A DNA stretch of 64,000 nucleotides from CAWHQZ01 sp963831645 (lineage in GTDB: Bacteria > Pseudomonadota > Alphaproteobacteria > Rhizobiales > Aestuariivirgaceae): assembly GCA_963831645.1 (NCBI GenBank), contig CAWHQZ010000023.1, positions 62,001 through 126,000 of the forward strand. Direction: 5' to 3'. Every line of letters starts with the position of its first letter. Within the stretch, counting starts at the first letter, position 1. Under the pieces are notes generated by a model. That model saw nothing but the letters and a program-made list of their open reading frames with translations, was not told the origin of the DNA and ran no database searches. This document shows positions 18,371 through 26,859 of this stretch, in pieces. Both the position numbers and the translations under genes were made by a program.

Positions 18371-18568
18371 TCAAAGGAAACCTAACTCTGAGCCGCTTGC
18401 TTTTCGTCTCTTCCACCAACCAACAGCACCCATGAGTCCAAGTCCGGCACCGAAGAGCGGAAGGGCGGCGGGGAGAGGAACCTCAGAAACGCCAAATTGT
18501 AAGTTGTCAACGGTAACAAATGCTCTGCCAAATTGATTGCCAAACTGAATCAGCGTCGATCGGGCCAT
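18371..18568 (-). pseudogene. Second VPLPA-CTERM protein, C-terminal fragment
   Basis: About 65 residues: FGRAFVTVDNLQFGVSE, then the tag VPLPAALPLFGAGLGLMGAV with WWKRRK. The tag is almost identical to that of the gene at 17539-18189, so the two are paralogues in tandem. The body and signal peptide are missing upstream of about 18,568, where the sequence switches to an unrelated reading frame on the other strand. Confidence 0.65.
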
Positions 18569-18723
18569 TCATCGCCGCCCGCCGTCGGGTTATCATCCGG
18601 CACCGGCAGCTGGGCGTCCCTCTCGTGATATGGCGCGACGGTCAGCTCGTCGAGGTTGCGCCAGAGAGCGTCGAGTTACCCGCAGATGAGGAAGGAGCCG
18701 TCACCAAAGCGGACGAACATTGA
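18568..18723 (+). pseudogene. Fragment of a small conserved protein
   Basis: A frame reading FIAARRRVIIRHRQLGVPLVIWRDGQLVEVAPESVELP ends at a TGA at 18721-18723. It resembles the C-terminal part of short conserved hypothetical proteins with HRxLGVPLVxWRDGxxV. The upstream part is replaced by the VPLPA-CTERM remnant. I cannot assign a function. Confidence 0.3.
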
Positions 18724-18766
18724 GCGGAGTCTGGACAACGAGAAGTCGCGGCGTAGTTCTTGCCGA

Positions 18767-18879
18767 GTGGACAATCGCCTGAGAACAAAGTATGAACATA
18801 GAGTGGAAACAGGCGTGAGCAAGAGAAATCAGAAAGGCAGAACTGCCCAACGCGAAGAATTCTGACGCCTATTTTTACC
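18767..18879. repeat. Repeat R2, left part (interrupted by IS5-family element)
   Basis: This aligns with R1 at 15791-15900: GTGGACA, GAGAACAAAGTATGAACATA, then GAAAGG...CTGCC and GCCTATTTTT. It is cut at 18879 by the insertion sequence and resumes at 20173. Confidence 0.6.
18783..18797. promoter_or_regulatory. LexA-type box (GAAC-N7-GAAC), copy 2
   Basis: The same GAAC-AAAGTAT-GAAC sequence as in R1, fully conserved although its surroundings have diverged. The next plus-strand gene beyond the inserted IS is the metallo-hydrolase at 20277. Confidence 0.5.
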
Positions 18880-20172
18880 GGGCACCTCGAATAATACGCC
18901 GAATTGGCGTTTTGAGCGTGGCCTTGAGCGCGCGATCGCATCGGTCGTGCTTGTGGGTGGCCCGTTCGGGGCCGTTTTGGCCCCCGGCTCGGCGTCGCGG
19001 GGGCATTTTACGCGACGCCGGACAAACTCCGCCCCTTGATCGGCTCAGGCAGGAGCTGCCGCGACCCGCTCGAGGTGAGCCAGCCGGCTGATGTTATAGA
19101 CCAGGTTCATGAGCCCGATCTTGGCGGCGGCCCGCACCATGCCGATGGTGCGCACAATCGTGCCGCCCATCGAGGTATGCTGATGGCCGAACACATGCTC
19201 GACGCGGGCGCGCACCCGCGAGCGCGTGGTGTTGCCGACCTGCTCGCGCTCTGAGAGTGGGCGGCCGCGCCAGGCCCGGCGATGGACGCGGCTCTTGTAG
19301 CCTTGCGCCTTGAGCGTGGCCTCGGTCTCGGCCGAACGGTAGGCGCTGTCGGCCCACACCTGGATGCTGGTGTTGGACCGGTCCAGCACGTCATCGAGCT
19401 TCTGGCTGTCATGCACGCTGGCGTCGGTCGGCGCGTAGCGGCGGATGAGCTTGTGCTTGCGGTCGATGCTGATGTGGTTCTTGTAGCCGTAGAAGCTCTG
19501 GTCGTGCTTCTTGGTCCAGCGCGCATCCTTGTCCTTCTGGGCGTTCTGGGCTGGGTTCGCCTCCCAGGCTTCCGGCGTCTCGCCGGCCTTGATCGCCTCG
19601 TTCTCGCTCCGGCTGTTGCGTTGTATGGGCGCCAAAACGATCGTGGCGTCGACGATCTGGCCGCCGCGCGCGATATAACCTTTGGCCTCCAGGTGCTGGT
19701 TGAACAGCGCGAACAGCTTGGCTACCAGTCCGGCTTTCGCCAGCGCCTCGCGGAACAGCCACACCGTGGACGCGTCCGGCACAGGGTCCTCCAGCCCAAG
19801 GTCAAGAAAACGCATGAACGAGAGCCGGTCGCGGATCAGGTATTCAAGCTGCTCGTCGGCCAGGTTGTGCAAAGTCTGCAGCACCAAAATCTTGAACATC
19901 AGGATCGCGTCGTAGGGCTTGCGGCCGGCGGCGCTCTTCCTCTCATCAGGCTTCAGTCGCGTAACCGCCTCGATCTCGGTCCGAAAACTCTCCCACGGAA
20001 CCGTCGCCTTAATCAGTTCAAGCGGATCGCCTTTGGCGCTGATCGCCGCAAGCCGATCGTTGAGATCGTAAAACCCTATCTGACCCATAAACCGTCCCTG
20101 CCAGCAGCATCCCGCGCAAATCACCAAATCTGATTTGCAACGCCATGGCTAGAGGTATTTTTCGAGGTGCCC
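18880..20172. mobile_element. IS5-family insertion sequence, complete
   Basis: The element is 1293 bases. The termini are inverted repeats starting GGGCACCTCGA; the left end continues ATAATAC and the right end AAAATAC. The flanks carry the direct repeat TACC (18876-18879 and 20173-20176), a four-base target duplication. Removing the element and one TACC restores a sequence matching repeat R1, which confirms both borders. It encodes one transposase on the minus strand. Confidence 0.85.
19045..20088 (-). CDS. IS5-family transposase (DDE)
   Basis: 347 residues, intact. It has an N-terminal InsH-like domain (MGQIGFYDLNDRLAAIS and beyond), a DASTVWLFREAL segment, the first Asp region IVDATIV, the HDQSFYGYKNH region, the second Asp in VWADSAYRS, and the C-terminal RARVEHVFGHQ with the catalytic Glu. 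The ATG at 20088 gives the usual family start. An upstream in-frame ATG at 20127 would add 13 unrelated residues. Confidence 0.9.
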   Translation of the reverse strand: MGQIGFYDLNDRLAAISAKGDPLELIKATVPWESFRTEIEAVTRLKPDERKSAAGRKPYDAILMFKILVLQTLHNLADEQLEYLIRDRLSFMRFLDLGLEDPVPDASTVWLFREALAKAGLVAKLFALFNQHLEAKGYIARGGQIVDATIVLAPIQRNSRSENEAIKAGETPEAWEANPAQNAQKDKDARWTKKHDQSFYGYKNHISIDRKHKLIRRYAPTDASVHDSQKLDDVLDRSNTSIQVWADSAYRSAETEATLKAQGYKSRVHRRAWRGRPLSEREQVGNTTRSRVRARVEHVFGHQHTSMGGTIVRTIGMVRAAAKIGLMNLVYNISRLAHLERVAAAPA

Positions 20173-20249
20173 TACCTATTTTAGGCGAGAAATGACCGAA
20201 TTTGCGGTGCTTTCTCCGTGCACTCCCACTATGTCTGGCGGCAAACCCG
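20173..20249. repeat. Repeat R2, right part
   Basis: It begins TACCTATTTTAGGCGAG and continues AAATGACCGAATTTGCGGTG, then CTTTCTCCGTGCACTCCCA, matching R1 at 15900-15978 with few changes. It ends about 30 bases before the start of the metallo-hydrolase gene and probably lies in its leader. Confidence 0.6.
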
Positions 20250-20276
20250 CATCGTTAGCCGGAGAGGCCGAGGCCC

Positions 20277-21328
20277 ATGATCTTCCGCCAGCTGTTCGAC
20301 AGCGTTTCCAGCACCTACAGCTACCTTCTCGCCAGCCGGCAGGGCGGTGAGGCGCTGATCATCGATCCGGTGCTCGAGAAGGTCGACCGCTACCTCCAGC
20401 TGGTGAAGGAGCTCGATCTCAGGCTGGTCAAGGCCGTCGACACCCACATCCACGCCGATCACATCACCGGTCTCGGGCGCGCTGCGCGACCGCACCCAGT
20501 GCATCACGGTGATGGGCGAGATGGCCAAGGTCGATGTCGTCTCGATGCGCGTGGCCGAGGGCGACAAGCTCACCATCGAGGGGCTGGCGCTCGATGTCCT
20601 CTACACGCCCGGCCACACGGACGATTCCTACAGCTTCCTGCTTACGCGACCGGGTGTTCACCGGCGATACGTTGCTCATCCGCGGCACCGGCCGCACCGA
20701 CTTCCAGAACGGCAGCGCCAGGGCGCAGTACGAGTCGCTGTTCGGCAAACTCCTGAAGCTACCCGACGAGACGCTGGTCTTTCCGGCCCACGACTACAAG
20801 GGCGACACGGTATCGAGCATCGGCGAAGAGAAGCGTTTCAATCCCCGCCTGCAGGTGAAGTCGGTCGACGAATACGTCGATCTGATGGGCAAGCTCAATC
20901 TGCCAAATCCGAAAATGATGGACGTGGCGGTGCCCGCCAACATGCACGTCGGTCTCGCGCAGGACGAAATCGCCCGCAAAGGCTGGGCGCTGTCGGCGAA
21001 GGAGGCGATGGCGCTCGTGGGTCGGCCGAACGTCGCGCTCGTCGATCTGCGCGAGCGCGCCGAGCGCGAGAAGCATGGCGTCATCCCGGCCTCGCTGCAT
21101 GCTCCCTATCCCGATCTTCAGGAGAACATCAGCCCCGGCGGCATGCTGCACGAGCTTGCCGGCGCCACCGGCAAGCGCATGGTCTTCTATTGCGCGTTCG
21201 GGGAACGCTCGGCGATGGCGGTGCAGGCCGCGCAGGACGCCGGTATCGCGACGGCCTGCCATATCCAGGGCGGCCTCGATGCCTGGCGCAGGGCCAGCGG
21301 CTCGCTGGAGCGCCCCGCACGCGGCTAA
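20277..21328 (+). CDS. Persulfide dioxygenase-rhodanese fusion (MBL fold), frameshifted
   Basis: About 350 residues. The N-terminal metallo-beta-lactamase domain of the ETHE1/glyoxalase II type has THIHADHITG (HxHxDH) and GHTDDSY, then FTGDTLLIRGTGRTDFQ and FPAHDYKG. The C-terminal rhodanese domain has VALVDLRERAERE and the active-site Cys loop FYCAFGERSAMA. Such proteins oxidise glutathione persulfide to sulfite and transfer sulfane sulfur in sulfide detoxification. Inserted bases near 20477 and 20647 break the frame. A GAGAGGCCGAGG site precedes the ATG. The gene converges on the RACo gene with a four-base overlap. Confidence 0.85.
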
Positions 21329-23352
21329 CGCCGCCGGCGTCTCCTGGCGCCGCCATCATCGAAGGTTGTTGCTTCCTTCGGCGCCGGCAGCTTGACGGCT
21401 CGCGAAAGATTGGGGAACGCCGCCGTCTTGTGCGGGATCGCCATGGCCTCGACGAAATGCTGCTGGAACATCGGCTCGACAGCTGTCTCGATCTTTTCGA
21501 TGCGCCGCACCACCATCTCGATCTCGTCGCGCGCCCTGCAGTTGAGGAGCGCGATGCGGGCGCCGGTGCCTGCCGCGTTGCCCGCCGACTGCACTCTGTC
21601 GAGCGGGCAGTCGGGAATGAGGCCGAGGATCATCGCGTATTTGACGTCGATGTGGCTGCCGAACGCGCCGGCGAGGCGTATGCGGTCGACGCTGTCGATG
21701 CCGAGCTTGTCCATGAGCAGCCGCACGCCGGCATAGAGCGCCGCCTTGGCCAGCTGGATCGCGCGCACGTCGTTCTGGGTGATCGAGATCAGCGGCTCAC
21801 CCTCGCGCACCAGATAGGAGAACGTCCGGTCTCTGGCATAGATGCGGGGCGAACGCGCGGCCATCGCGCCATCGATGAGCCCGTCCTGGCTTATGATGCC
21901 GGCAAGATACATCTCGGCCATCACCTCGATGATGCCGGAGCCGCAGATGCCGGTTACGCCGGTTGCCGCCGCGGCCTCCTCGAATCCCGGCTCGTCCGAC
22001 CACAGGTCGGAGCCGATGACGCGATAGCGCGGCTCCAGCGTGTCGGGATCGATGCGGATGCGCTCGATGGCGCCGGGTGCAGCGCGCTGGCCGCAGGAGA
22101 TCTGCGCGCCCTCGAAAGCCGGCCCCGTCGGCGAGGAGCAGGCGAGCAGCCGCCGCCTCGAGCCCAGGACGATTTCGGCATTGGTGCCGACATCGACGAC
22201 CAGCATGTTGTCGTCGGACTCGTGCGGCGCCTCCGAGAGCACCACACCCGCCGCATCGGCACCCACGTGGCCCGCAATGCAGGGCAGCACATAGGCATAG
22301 GCGCCGTGGTTCAGCGTGATATCGAGCTCGCGGGCGGGCCGGGTGATGGCGAGACCCGTCGCCAGCGCAAAAGGCGCGCCGCCCAGTTCGGTGGGATCGA
22401 GGCCGAGGAACAGGTGGTGCATGACCGGGTTGCCGACGAGAACGATCTCCAGGATGTCGCCAGGTTCGATGTTGGCCTCTTGGGCCGCCTGTCGGGCAAG
22501 TCCGTTGATCGCTTCGCGCACCGCCGCCGTCAGTTCCCGTTCGCCGCCCGGGTTCATCATCACATAGGACACGCGGCTCATGAGATCTTCGCCGAAGCGG
22601 ATCTGCGGGTTCATGAGTCCGGATGACACGACGACTTCGCCGGTCGAGAGATCGGTCAGATGCGCCGCGATCGTCGTCGAGCCGACATCGACCGCCAGGC
22701 CGAAAGCGCGGTCATGGTAACCAGCCCAGATGGCAATGAGCTCGAGGCCGCCGCCCGGCACGCGCGAATTGACCGCGCAGGTGATTTTCCATTCGCCCTG
22801 GCGCAGGGTTTTCTGTAGGGCGCTCAGGATCGCAAGGTTGCAGGTGACGTTCCTCAGACCCCACTGCTCTTCGAGCGCCCGATAGACGCGCTCGAGGTCG
22901 GAGGAGGGCTTGTGCATGTCGGGTTGCTCCACCTCGATGTAGTGAAGCCTCGTTGCCGGGTCCATGTCGATGGCGCGCGCCTCGGCGCGCTTGCGCACGA
23001 CCTGCTTGTGCACCTGGCTGTCGGGCGGCACGTCGATGACCACGTCGCCGAGCAGCGTTGCCTGGCAGGACAGGCGCCGGCCACCCATGAGGCCGCGCTT
23101 TTCGTCGTAGCGCTCCTCGACTTTGGAAAAGGCGGAGAGATGAGCGCTCGATGAGGTAATGCCGTGCTTGGCGAATTCGCCTTGCCCGACTGTGATCTGG
23201 CAGCGCCCGCAGATCGCCCGGCCGCCGCACACGGAATCGATGTCGACGCCCAGCGAGCGCGCCGCCTGCAGCACGGGCGTGCCGAGGGCGAACCGCGCCC
23301 GCTTGCCGGACGGCGTGAAGACGATGAAGGCGTCGTTTTTCAGCTCGGTCAT
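21325..23352 (-). CDS. RACo-like reductive activator of corrinoid proteins (2Fe-2S ferredoxin + ASKHA ATPase, DUF4445)
   Basis: 675 residues, intact. The N-terminal plant-type ferredoxin domain has CGGRAICGRCQITV and a later SCQA Cys. A linker is followed by an ASKHA-type ATPase with GLAVDVGSTTIAAHL, LVVDVGTNAEIVLG and RLAGAFGSHID. These proteins use ATP to reduce Co(II) corrinoid to the active Co(I) state in methyltransferase systems. It belongs with the methyl-THF methyltransferase and its partner immediately upstream on the strand and with the MttB-like gene at 28176. The Arg-rich C-terminus (GGARRRRRR) is notable. Confidence 0.88.
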   Translation of the reverse strand: MTELKNDAFIVFTPSGKRARFALGTPVLQAARSLGVDIDSVCGGRAICGRCQITVGQGEFAKHGITSSSAHLSAFSKVEERYDEKRGLMGGRRLSCQATLLGDVVIDVPPDSQVHKQVVRKRAEARAIDMDPATRLHYIEVEQPDMHKPSSDLERVYRALEEQWGLRNVTCNLAILSALQKTLRQGEWKITCAVNSRVPGGGLELIAIWAGYHDRAFGLAVDVGSTTIAAHLTDLSTGEVVVSSGLMNPQIRFGEDLMSRVSYVMMNPGGERELTAAVREAINGLARQAAQEANIEPGDILEIVLVGNPVMHHLFLGLDPTELGGAPFALATGLAITRPARELDITLNHGAYAYVLPCIAGHVGADAAGVVLSEAPHESDDNMLVVDVGTNAEIVLGSRRRLLACSSPTGPAFEGAQISCGQRAAPGAIERIRIDPDTLEPRYRVIGSDLWSDEPGFEEAAAATGVTGICGSGIIEVMAEMYLAGIISQDGLIDGAMAARSPRIYARDRTFSYLVREGEPLISITQNDVRAIQLAKAALYAGVRLLMDKLGIDSVDRIRLAGAFGSHIDVKYAMILGLIPDCPLDRVQSAGNAAGTGARIALLNCRARDEIEMVVRRIEKIETAVEPMFQQHFVEAMAIPHKTAAFPNLSRAVKLPAPKEATTFDDGGARRRRRR

Positions 23353-23401
23353 TCAAGAGCTTGTGAAGAAATCCGTCATCCCCGCGCCACGCCGCACCGC
23401 A

Positions 23402-23560
23402 TTCGTCATACCAGCGAAAGCTGGTATCCAGCTTTGAGGTCTCCGCAAGCGGAAAAGCCTTAAGCGGGATTCCGGCTTGCGCCGGAATGACGAAAATGAG
23501 TGGAGCGGCCGGATGTCGGAGTTCACGCACCGACATACGGTGACTAAATGTGTGCATACG
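23402..23560. repeat. Palindromic repeat family A, copy 2
   Basis: It contains three hairpins: ACCAGC-GAAA-GCTGGT, CCGC-AA-GCGG and TTCCGGC-TTGC-GCCGGAA, and then a 65-base tail shared with the copy at 62384. One minus-strand frame reads FVIPAQAGIP, the well-known signature of this class of intergenic repeat. It fills most of the 345-base gap between the RACo and methyltransferase genes. Nothing else is visible there. Confidence 0.75.
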
Positions 23561-23697
23561 ATAGCCGCGCCAAGCGGGGATCCACCGAAGCGGTGCAGCA
23601 TCCTCACTGGTTGAAGGTCTCGTAGAGGCCATTCCACGCGGAGTTCCTATCGGTTTTGGTGGCTCGCGTAAGAAACAACCGTCATGCTGCAAGTGTC

Positions 23698-24666
23698 CTA
23701 GCCTCGTCGCCGCCTGCGCTCCTCGCGGGCCCGGCGCCGGTTCTCGACTTCTTCGGCCGATGCTCCCGGCAGCCCGGCGCCGACCGCCACCGTGGCGGCT
23801 GTCGGGCTCACCAGGTTGCGGAACTTGTTGGTCCAGAACTTGCAGTTTCTGTCGGTGCCGTTGAGCACATTGGCGCCGTGGATGGCGTGCATGTCCTCAT
23901 CGTGCAGCGGGTTCATGATGGCGCTGGTCATTCCGTGCGATGCCGCCATGGCCAGGAAGTAGCCGGTGAGCGCCCGGCGGTTCGGCATGCCGAAGGATAT
24001 GTTGGAGGCTCCGCAGGTGGTGTTGACCTTGAGTTCCTCGCGCAGCCGGCGCACCAGGCGGAATACCTGCTGACCGGCCGTGCCCATGGCGCCGATCGGC
24101 ATTACCAGGGGATCGACCACGATATCGTGCGGCTTGATGCCGTGATCGGCGGCGCGCTGGACGATCTTGCGCGCCACCTCGAAGCGCACGTCGGGGTCTT
24201 CCGAGATGCCGGTCTCGTCGTTGGAGATGGCGACCACCGGCACGTTGTATTTGGCGATCAGCGGCAGGATGACTTCGAGCCGCTCTTCCTCACCGGTTAC
24301 CGAATTGACCAGCGGGCGGCCCTTGACCGTCTCGAGCCCGACCTTGAGTGCCGACGGCACGGAGGAATCGATGCACAGCGGCAGATCGACGAGCTGCTGG
24401 ACGATCTCGAGCGTCTGCTTCAGGAGCGGCGGCTCGGTCTCGTTGGGATTGACCGCGGTCACCCCGGCGTTGACGTCGAGCACATGGGCCCCGGCCGCCG
24501 CCTGGGCGAGTGCGTCCTTCTTCACCGTATCGAAATTGCCAGCCACCATTTCCGCCGCGAGTTTCTTGCGTCCCGTGGGGTTGATGCGCTCGCCGATGAT
24601 GGTGAACGGCCGGTCGAAGCCGATGATGTGCTGCTTCGTTGCGGAAGCGACGAGCGTATGCGTCAT
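23698..24666 (-). CDS. Methyltetrahydrofolate:corrinoid methyltransferase (MtrH/AcsE-like, pterin-binding)
   Basis: 322 residues, intact. The DHPS-like TIM barrel shows FTIIGERINPTGRKKL, AHVLDVNAGV, LCIDSSVPSALKVGLE, VNSVTGEEERLE, VAISNDETG and VVDPLVMPIG, and ends in an Arg-rich tail like the RACo gene. It moves methyl groups between a corrinoid protein and tetrahydrofolate. Eleven bases separate it from the upstream virulence-factor-family gene. Together with the RACo and MttB-like genes it suggests demethylation of glycine betaine or a related quaternary amine. The corrinoid protein itself is not in the window. Confidence 0.88.
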   Translation of the reverse strand: MTHTLVASATKQHIIGFDRPFTIIGERINPTGRKKLAAEMVAGNFDTVKKDALAQAAAGAHVLDVNAGVTAVNPNETEPPLLKQTLEIVQQLVDLPLCIDSSVPSALKVGLETVKGRPLVNSVTGEEERLEVILPLIAKYNVPVVAISNDETGISEDPDVRFEVARKIVQRAADHGIKPHDIVVDPLVMPIGAMGTAGQQVFRLVRRLREELKVNTTCGASNISFGMPNRRALTGYFLAMAASHGMTSAIMNPLHDEDMHAIHGANVLNGTDRNCKFWTNKFRNLVSPTAATVAVGAGLPGASAEEVENRRRAREERRRRRG

Positions 24667-24677
24667 ATGTTTCCTGT

Positions 24678-24986
24678 TCAGGCGCCTGAGGATGAGCGGC
24701 CGCCGTTGGCGATGAGGTGTTTCAAGGTTTCAACGTCACAGGCAGCCTCGATGTCGGCCTTGGCCTTGTCTGCCTCCGCCGCCAGATCGTCGCCGACGGT
24801 TTGCGGGGAGCCGCGCCGCCAGTCGGCGAGATAGGCGTCGGTATCGGTGGCATTGACGCGCATGGCGGCCATGTCGATCGCTTCCTGGAAGCGGGTGTCG
24901 AGCATGCGTTTTTCCTCCTTGCGTCCGGCTTTCACGCTGACCTGGGATGGGATGTCGCGCCAGTATGTGACGATGAGCTGCGCCAT
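24678..24986 (-). CDS. Virulence factor family protein (small partner of corrinoid methyltransferase genes)
   Basis: 102 residues beginning AQLIVTYWRDIPSQVSVKAG, with RFQEAIDMAAMRVNATDTDAYLADWRRG in the middle, as in the small family annotated as virulence factor. The name is historical. In Alphaproteobacteria these genes recur beside the methyl-THF methyltransferase and RACo genes, as here. It is the first gene of this minus operon. The function is unknown, probably assisting methyl transfer. The gap from 24,987 to 25,257 is a divergent promoter region with no gene. Confidence 0.8.
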   Translation of the reverse strand: MAQLIVTYWRDIPSQVSVKAGRKEEKRMLDTRFQEAIDMAAMRVNATDTDAYLADWRRGSPQTVGDDLAAEADKAKADIEAACDVETLKHLIANGGRSSSGA

Positions 24987-25257
24987 GGCGATTCGTATAT
25001 GCGATTGGCTGAAAACGGCAAGCCGTCAGAAAACGACACTTGCGGCCGGTTCCGGCCCCGCCAGCCGTAGTCGGTGCAGCATTTCGTAGCGCAGAAGTAT
25101 AGCAATAGTTTCAACCAACAGCGTGCCTGGCTTCAGATACAGTTGAAACACAAGATCGGCCCGCAGCGACACGCGAGCGAAACGTTGTCGTCGTATTTGC
25201 TGCTCCGCGGCACCCCCCGACAACCATCCCCTGACGGGCGCCGCCACGGAGAGACAA

Positions 25258-25470
25258 ATGATCACGAAAGCGACTGCGCGAATGCCGGCTCACGCTCCCT
25301 GGGGAGCGATGATCCTCGCCACCGCACGCACCCTGTCGGCGTCGTTTCGGAGCTGGCTAAGGCGGCATCGCGACCAGCAGGAATTGCTTGCCCTTGACGA
25401 CCGTCTGCTGCGCGACGTTGGCCTCACCCGCTACGACGTGACACACGGCTACCGGAGGATATGTCGATGA
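25258..25470 (+). CDS. DUF1127 small protein 1
   Basis: 70 residues ending in the DUF1127 core RHRDQQELLALDDRLLRDVGLTRYDV. These small basic proteins in Alphaproteobacteria are linked to RNA turnover and phosphate or stress responses. GGAGAGA lies just before the ATG. The next DUF1127 gene overlaps its end, so the two form a pair in one transcript. Confidence 0.85.
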   Translation: MITKATARMPAHAPWGAMILATARTLSASFRSWLRRHRDQQELLALDDRLLRDVGLTRYDVTHGYRRICR

Positions 25471-25733
25471 CATCCCATGTCGTCCATCGGACGGAGAACC
25501 TGGCCGCCTCATCGAGCCTCTCTCGCCTATCCCGCATGTACCGTCACTGGCGATCGCGCCGTCGGCTTGCCCGGCTCTGGGCGCTCGACGACCGGATGCT
25601 CGATGACATCGGCCTGACGCGCGAAGACGTCTACTGGGCGATGAGCCTGCCCCTTACCGTCAATCCGGCGGCGGCACTCGAGCGGACCGCTCTCCGGCGC
25701 CGCCTCGAGGAAGTGCGCAAGCGGGCCAGCTGA
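25467..25733 (+). CDS. DUF1127 small protein 2
   Basis: About 88 residues with RSRRRLARLWALDDRMLDDIGLTREDVYWAM, a DUF1127 core, and an extra C-terminal helix. The ATG at 25467 is preferred over that at 25461 because it sits eight bases from GGAGG. It overlaps the previous gene, so the two are probably co-translated. Confidence 0.83.
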   Translation: MTSHVVHRTENLAASSSLSRLSRMYRHWRSRRRLARLWALDDRMLDDIGLTREDVYWAMSLPLTVNPAAALERTALRRRLEEVRKRAS

Positions 25734-25764
25734 AGCGCCTGCCAATTCCTGCGAGGAGAGTGCA

Positions 25765-26001
25765 ATGCTTAGCAATCCAGAGAGCCGGCATAGTCCGTTC
25801 GAGGGAATGCTCGTAACCGTCCTGATCGTCGTGTGCTCGCTCGGAGCCGCGATGTTAGCTGAGAGATCGAGCAAAGAAGCATCCCTGGCGCTTGCTTCCT
25901 GCGCTCTGTTCCAGACGACCGCCACGGGAAGCAATTCATTGCGGGAGCTATTGTATGCCGGATGCAATGAGTCTTTCCAGACAGCCGGGGTCCATCGTTG
26001 A
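25765..26001 (+). CDS. Small single-span membrane protein, unknown
   Basis: 78 residues with one hydrophobic segment (GMLVTVLIVVCSLGAAML) after a short polar N-terminus. A strong GAGGAG site lies upstream of the ATG, 31 bases after the DUF1127 pair, which suggests the same transcript. Three Cys residues lie in the periplasmic-type tail or loop. No family recognised. Confidence 0.55.
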   Translation: MLSNPESRHSPFEGMLVTVLIVVCSLGAAMLAERSSKEASLALASCALFQTTATGSNSLRELLYAGCNESFQTAGVHR

Positions 26002-26055
26002 GAACTGGCTGCCTGTGACAAGAACCAAATTTCCCATGCGTGCCCGAGGATCGTC

Positions 26056-26706
26056 ATGTTTCTGCTTCATCTGCTCAAGGAAAGCCTTGTCCATCTGGCT
26101 TCGCTGACGACGCTCGCCGGCTTCTTCTTCAAGGAGCAGGTGATATTGCGCGGCCTCGTCATTCTCGGCACGCTGTTCTATATCGCATTCTATTTTCTTG
26201 TCCCAGCGCAGCCGATGTGGGATGCGATTTTCTGGAACTCCCTGCTGGTCGCCGTGAATTTCGCCTATCTGTTCATGCTGTTGCGCGACCGCAAACCGGG
26301 CTTCATGAGCCCGCGTGAACAGGCGCTCTACAACGTCTTCGGCCGGCTGTCGCCGGGACAGTTCCGCCGCCTGGCGAGGCATGCCGACTGGAAGGTTGCC
26401 GGAAACGACAGCGTGCTGACGGTCGAGGGACTCCCGGTAACGAGCCTGTATTATGTCTTTTCAGGAAAGCTCGAAATTACCAAACGCGGGAAAAGCAGGA
26501 CCCGGGAGGGCGACATGTTTGTGGGTGAAGTTGCCTATTTACAAAAGCGCCGCGCCTCGGCGACGGTCAAACTCGCCAAAGGCACGAAGTATGTCGAATG
26601 GTCTTCGGGCTCGTTGAACAAAATGCTCGGTCGGGATTCAGAGATGAATACCGCCATGCTCGCCGTACTCAGTGCGGATCTGGCCGACAAGGTCGCGCGG
26701 TCATAG
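26056..26706 (+). CDS. Popeye-domain (POPDC-like) membrane protein
   Basis: 216 residues. Three hydrophobic segments at about residues 10-100 (including LGTLFYIAFYFLVPAQPMWDAIFWNS) are followed by a cyclic-nucleotide-binding-like beta-roll: LSPGQFRRLARHADWKV, LYYVFSGKLEITKRG, EGDMFVGEVAYLQ and ASATVKLAKGTKYVEWS. This order matches Popeye-domain proteins, known mainly as animal cAMP effectors and present in some Alphaproteobacteria. The ligand and role in bacteria are unknown. It has its own ribosome site (GAGGATCGTC) and follows the small membrane protein gene. Confidence 0.75.
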   Translation: MFLLHLLKESLVHLASLTTLAGFFFKEQVILRGLVILGTLFYIAFYFLVPAQPMWDAIFWNSLLVAVNFAYLFMLLRDRKPGFMSPREQALYNVFGRLSPGQFRRLARHADWKVAGNDSVLTVEGLPVTSLYYVFSGKLEITKRGKSRTREGDMFVGEVAYLQKRRASATVKLAKGTKYVEWSSGSLNKMLGRDSEMNTAMLAVLSADLADKVARS

Positions 26707-26859
26707 TCACATAGGTCATGACTGATGGCAGCGACCTTTCGACCCTGACTTGGAATCTGGTAGCGTAACACGCTCGGCGTCTGCTCCCGAAGTATAGCGT
26801 CGGTTAGGCTATCTCTGCGTGTGTTGGCGAAGTGGCGCAACCCCGCATAGGTTAAATCC

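Noticed and set aside
22712..23692. Minus-strand frame containing the palindrome and the start of the RACo region
   Set aside because: Reads the family A repeat (FVIPAQAGIP) and an alternative frame of the RACo gene; not a protein family.
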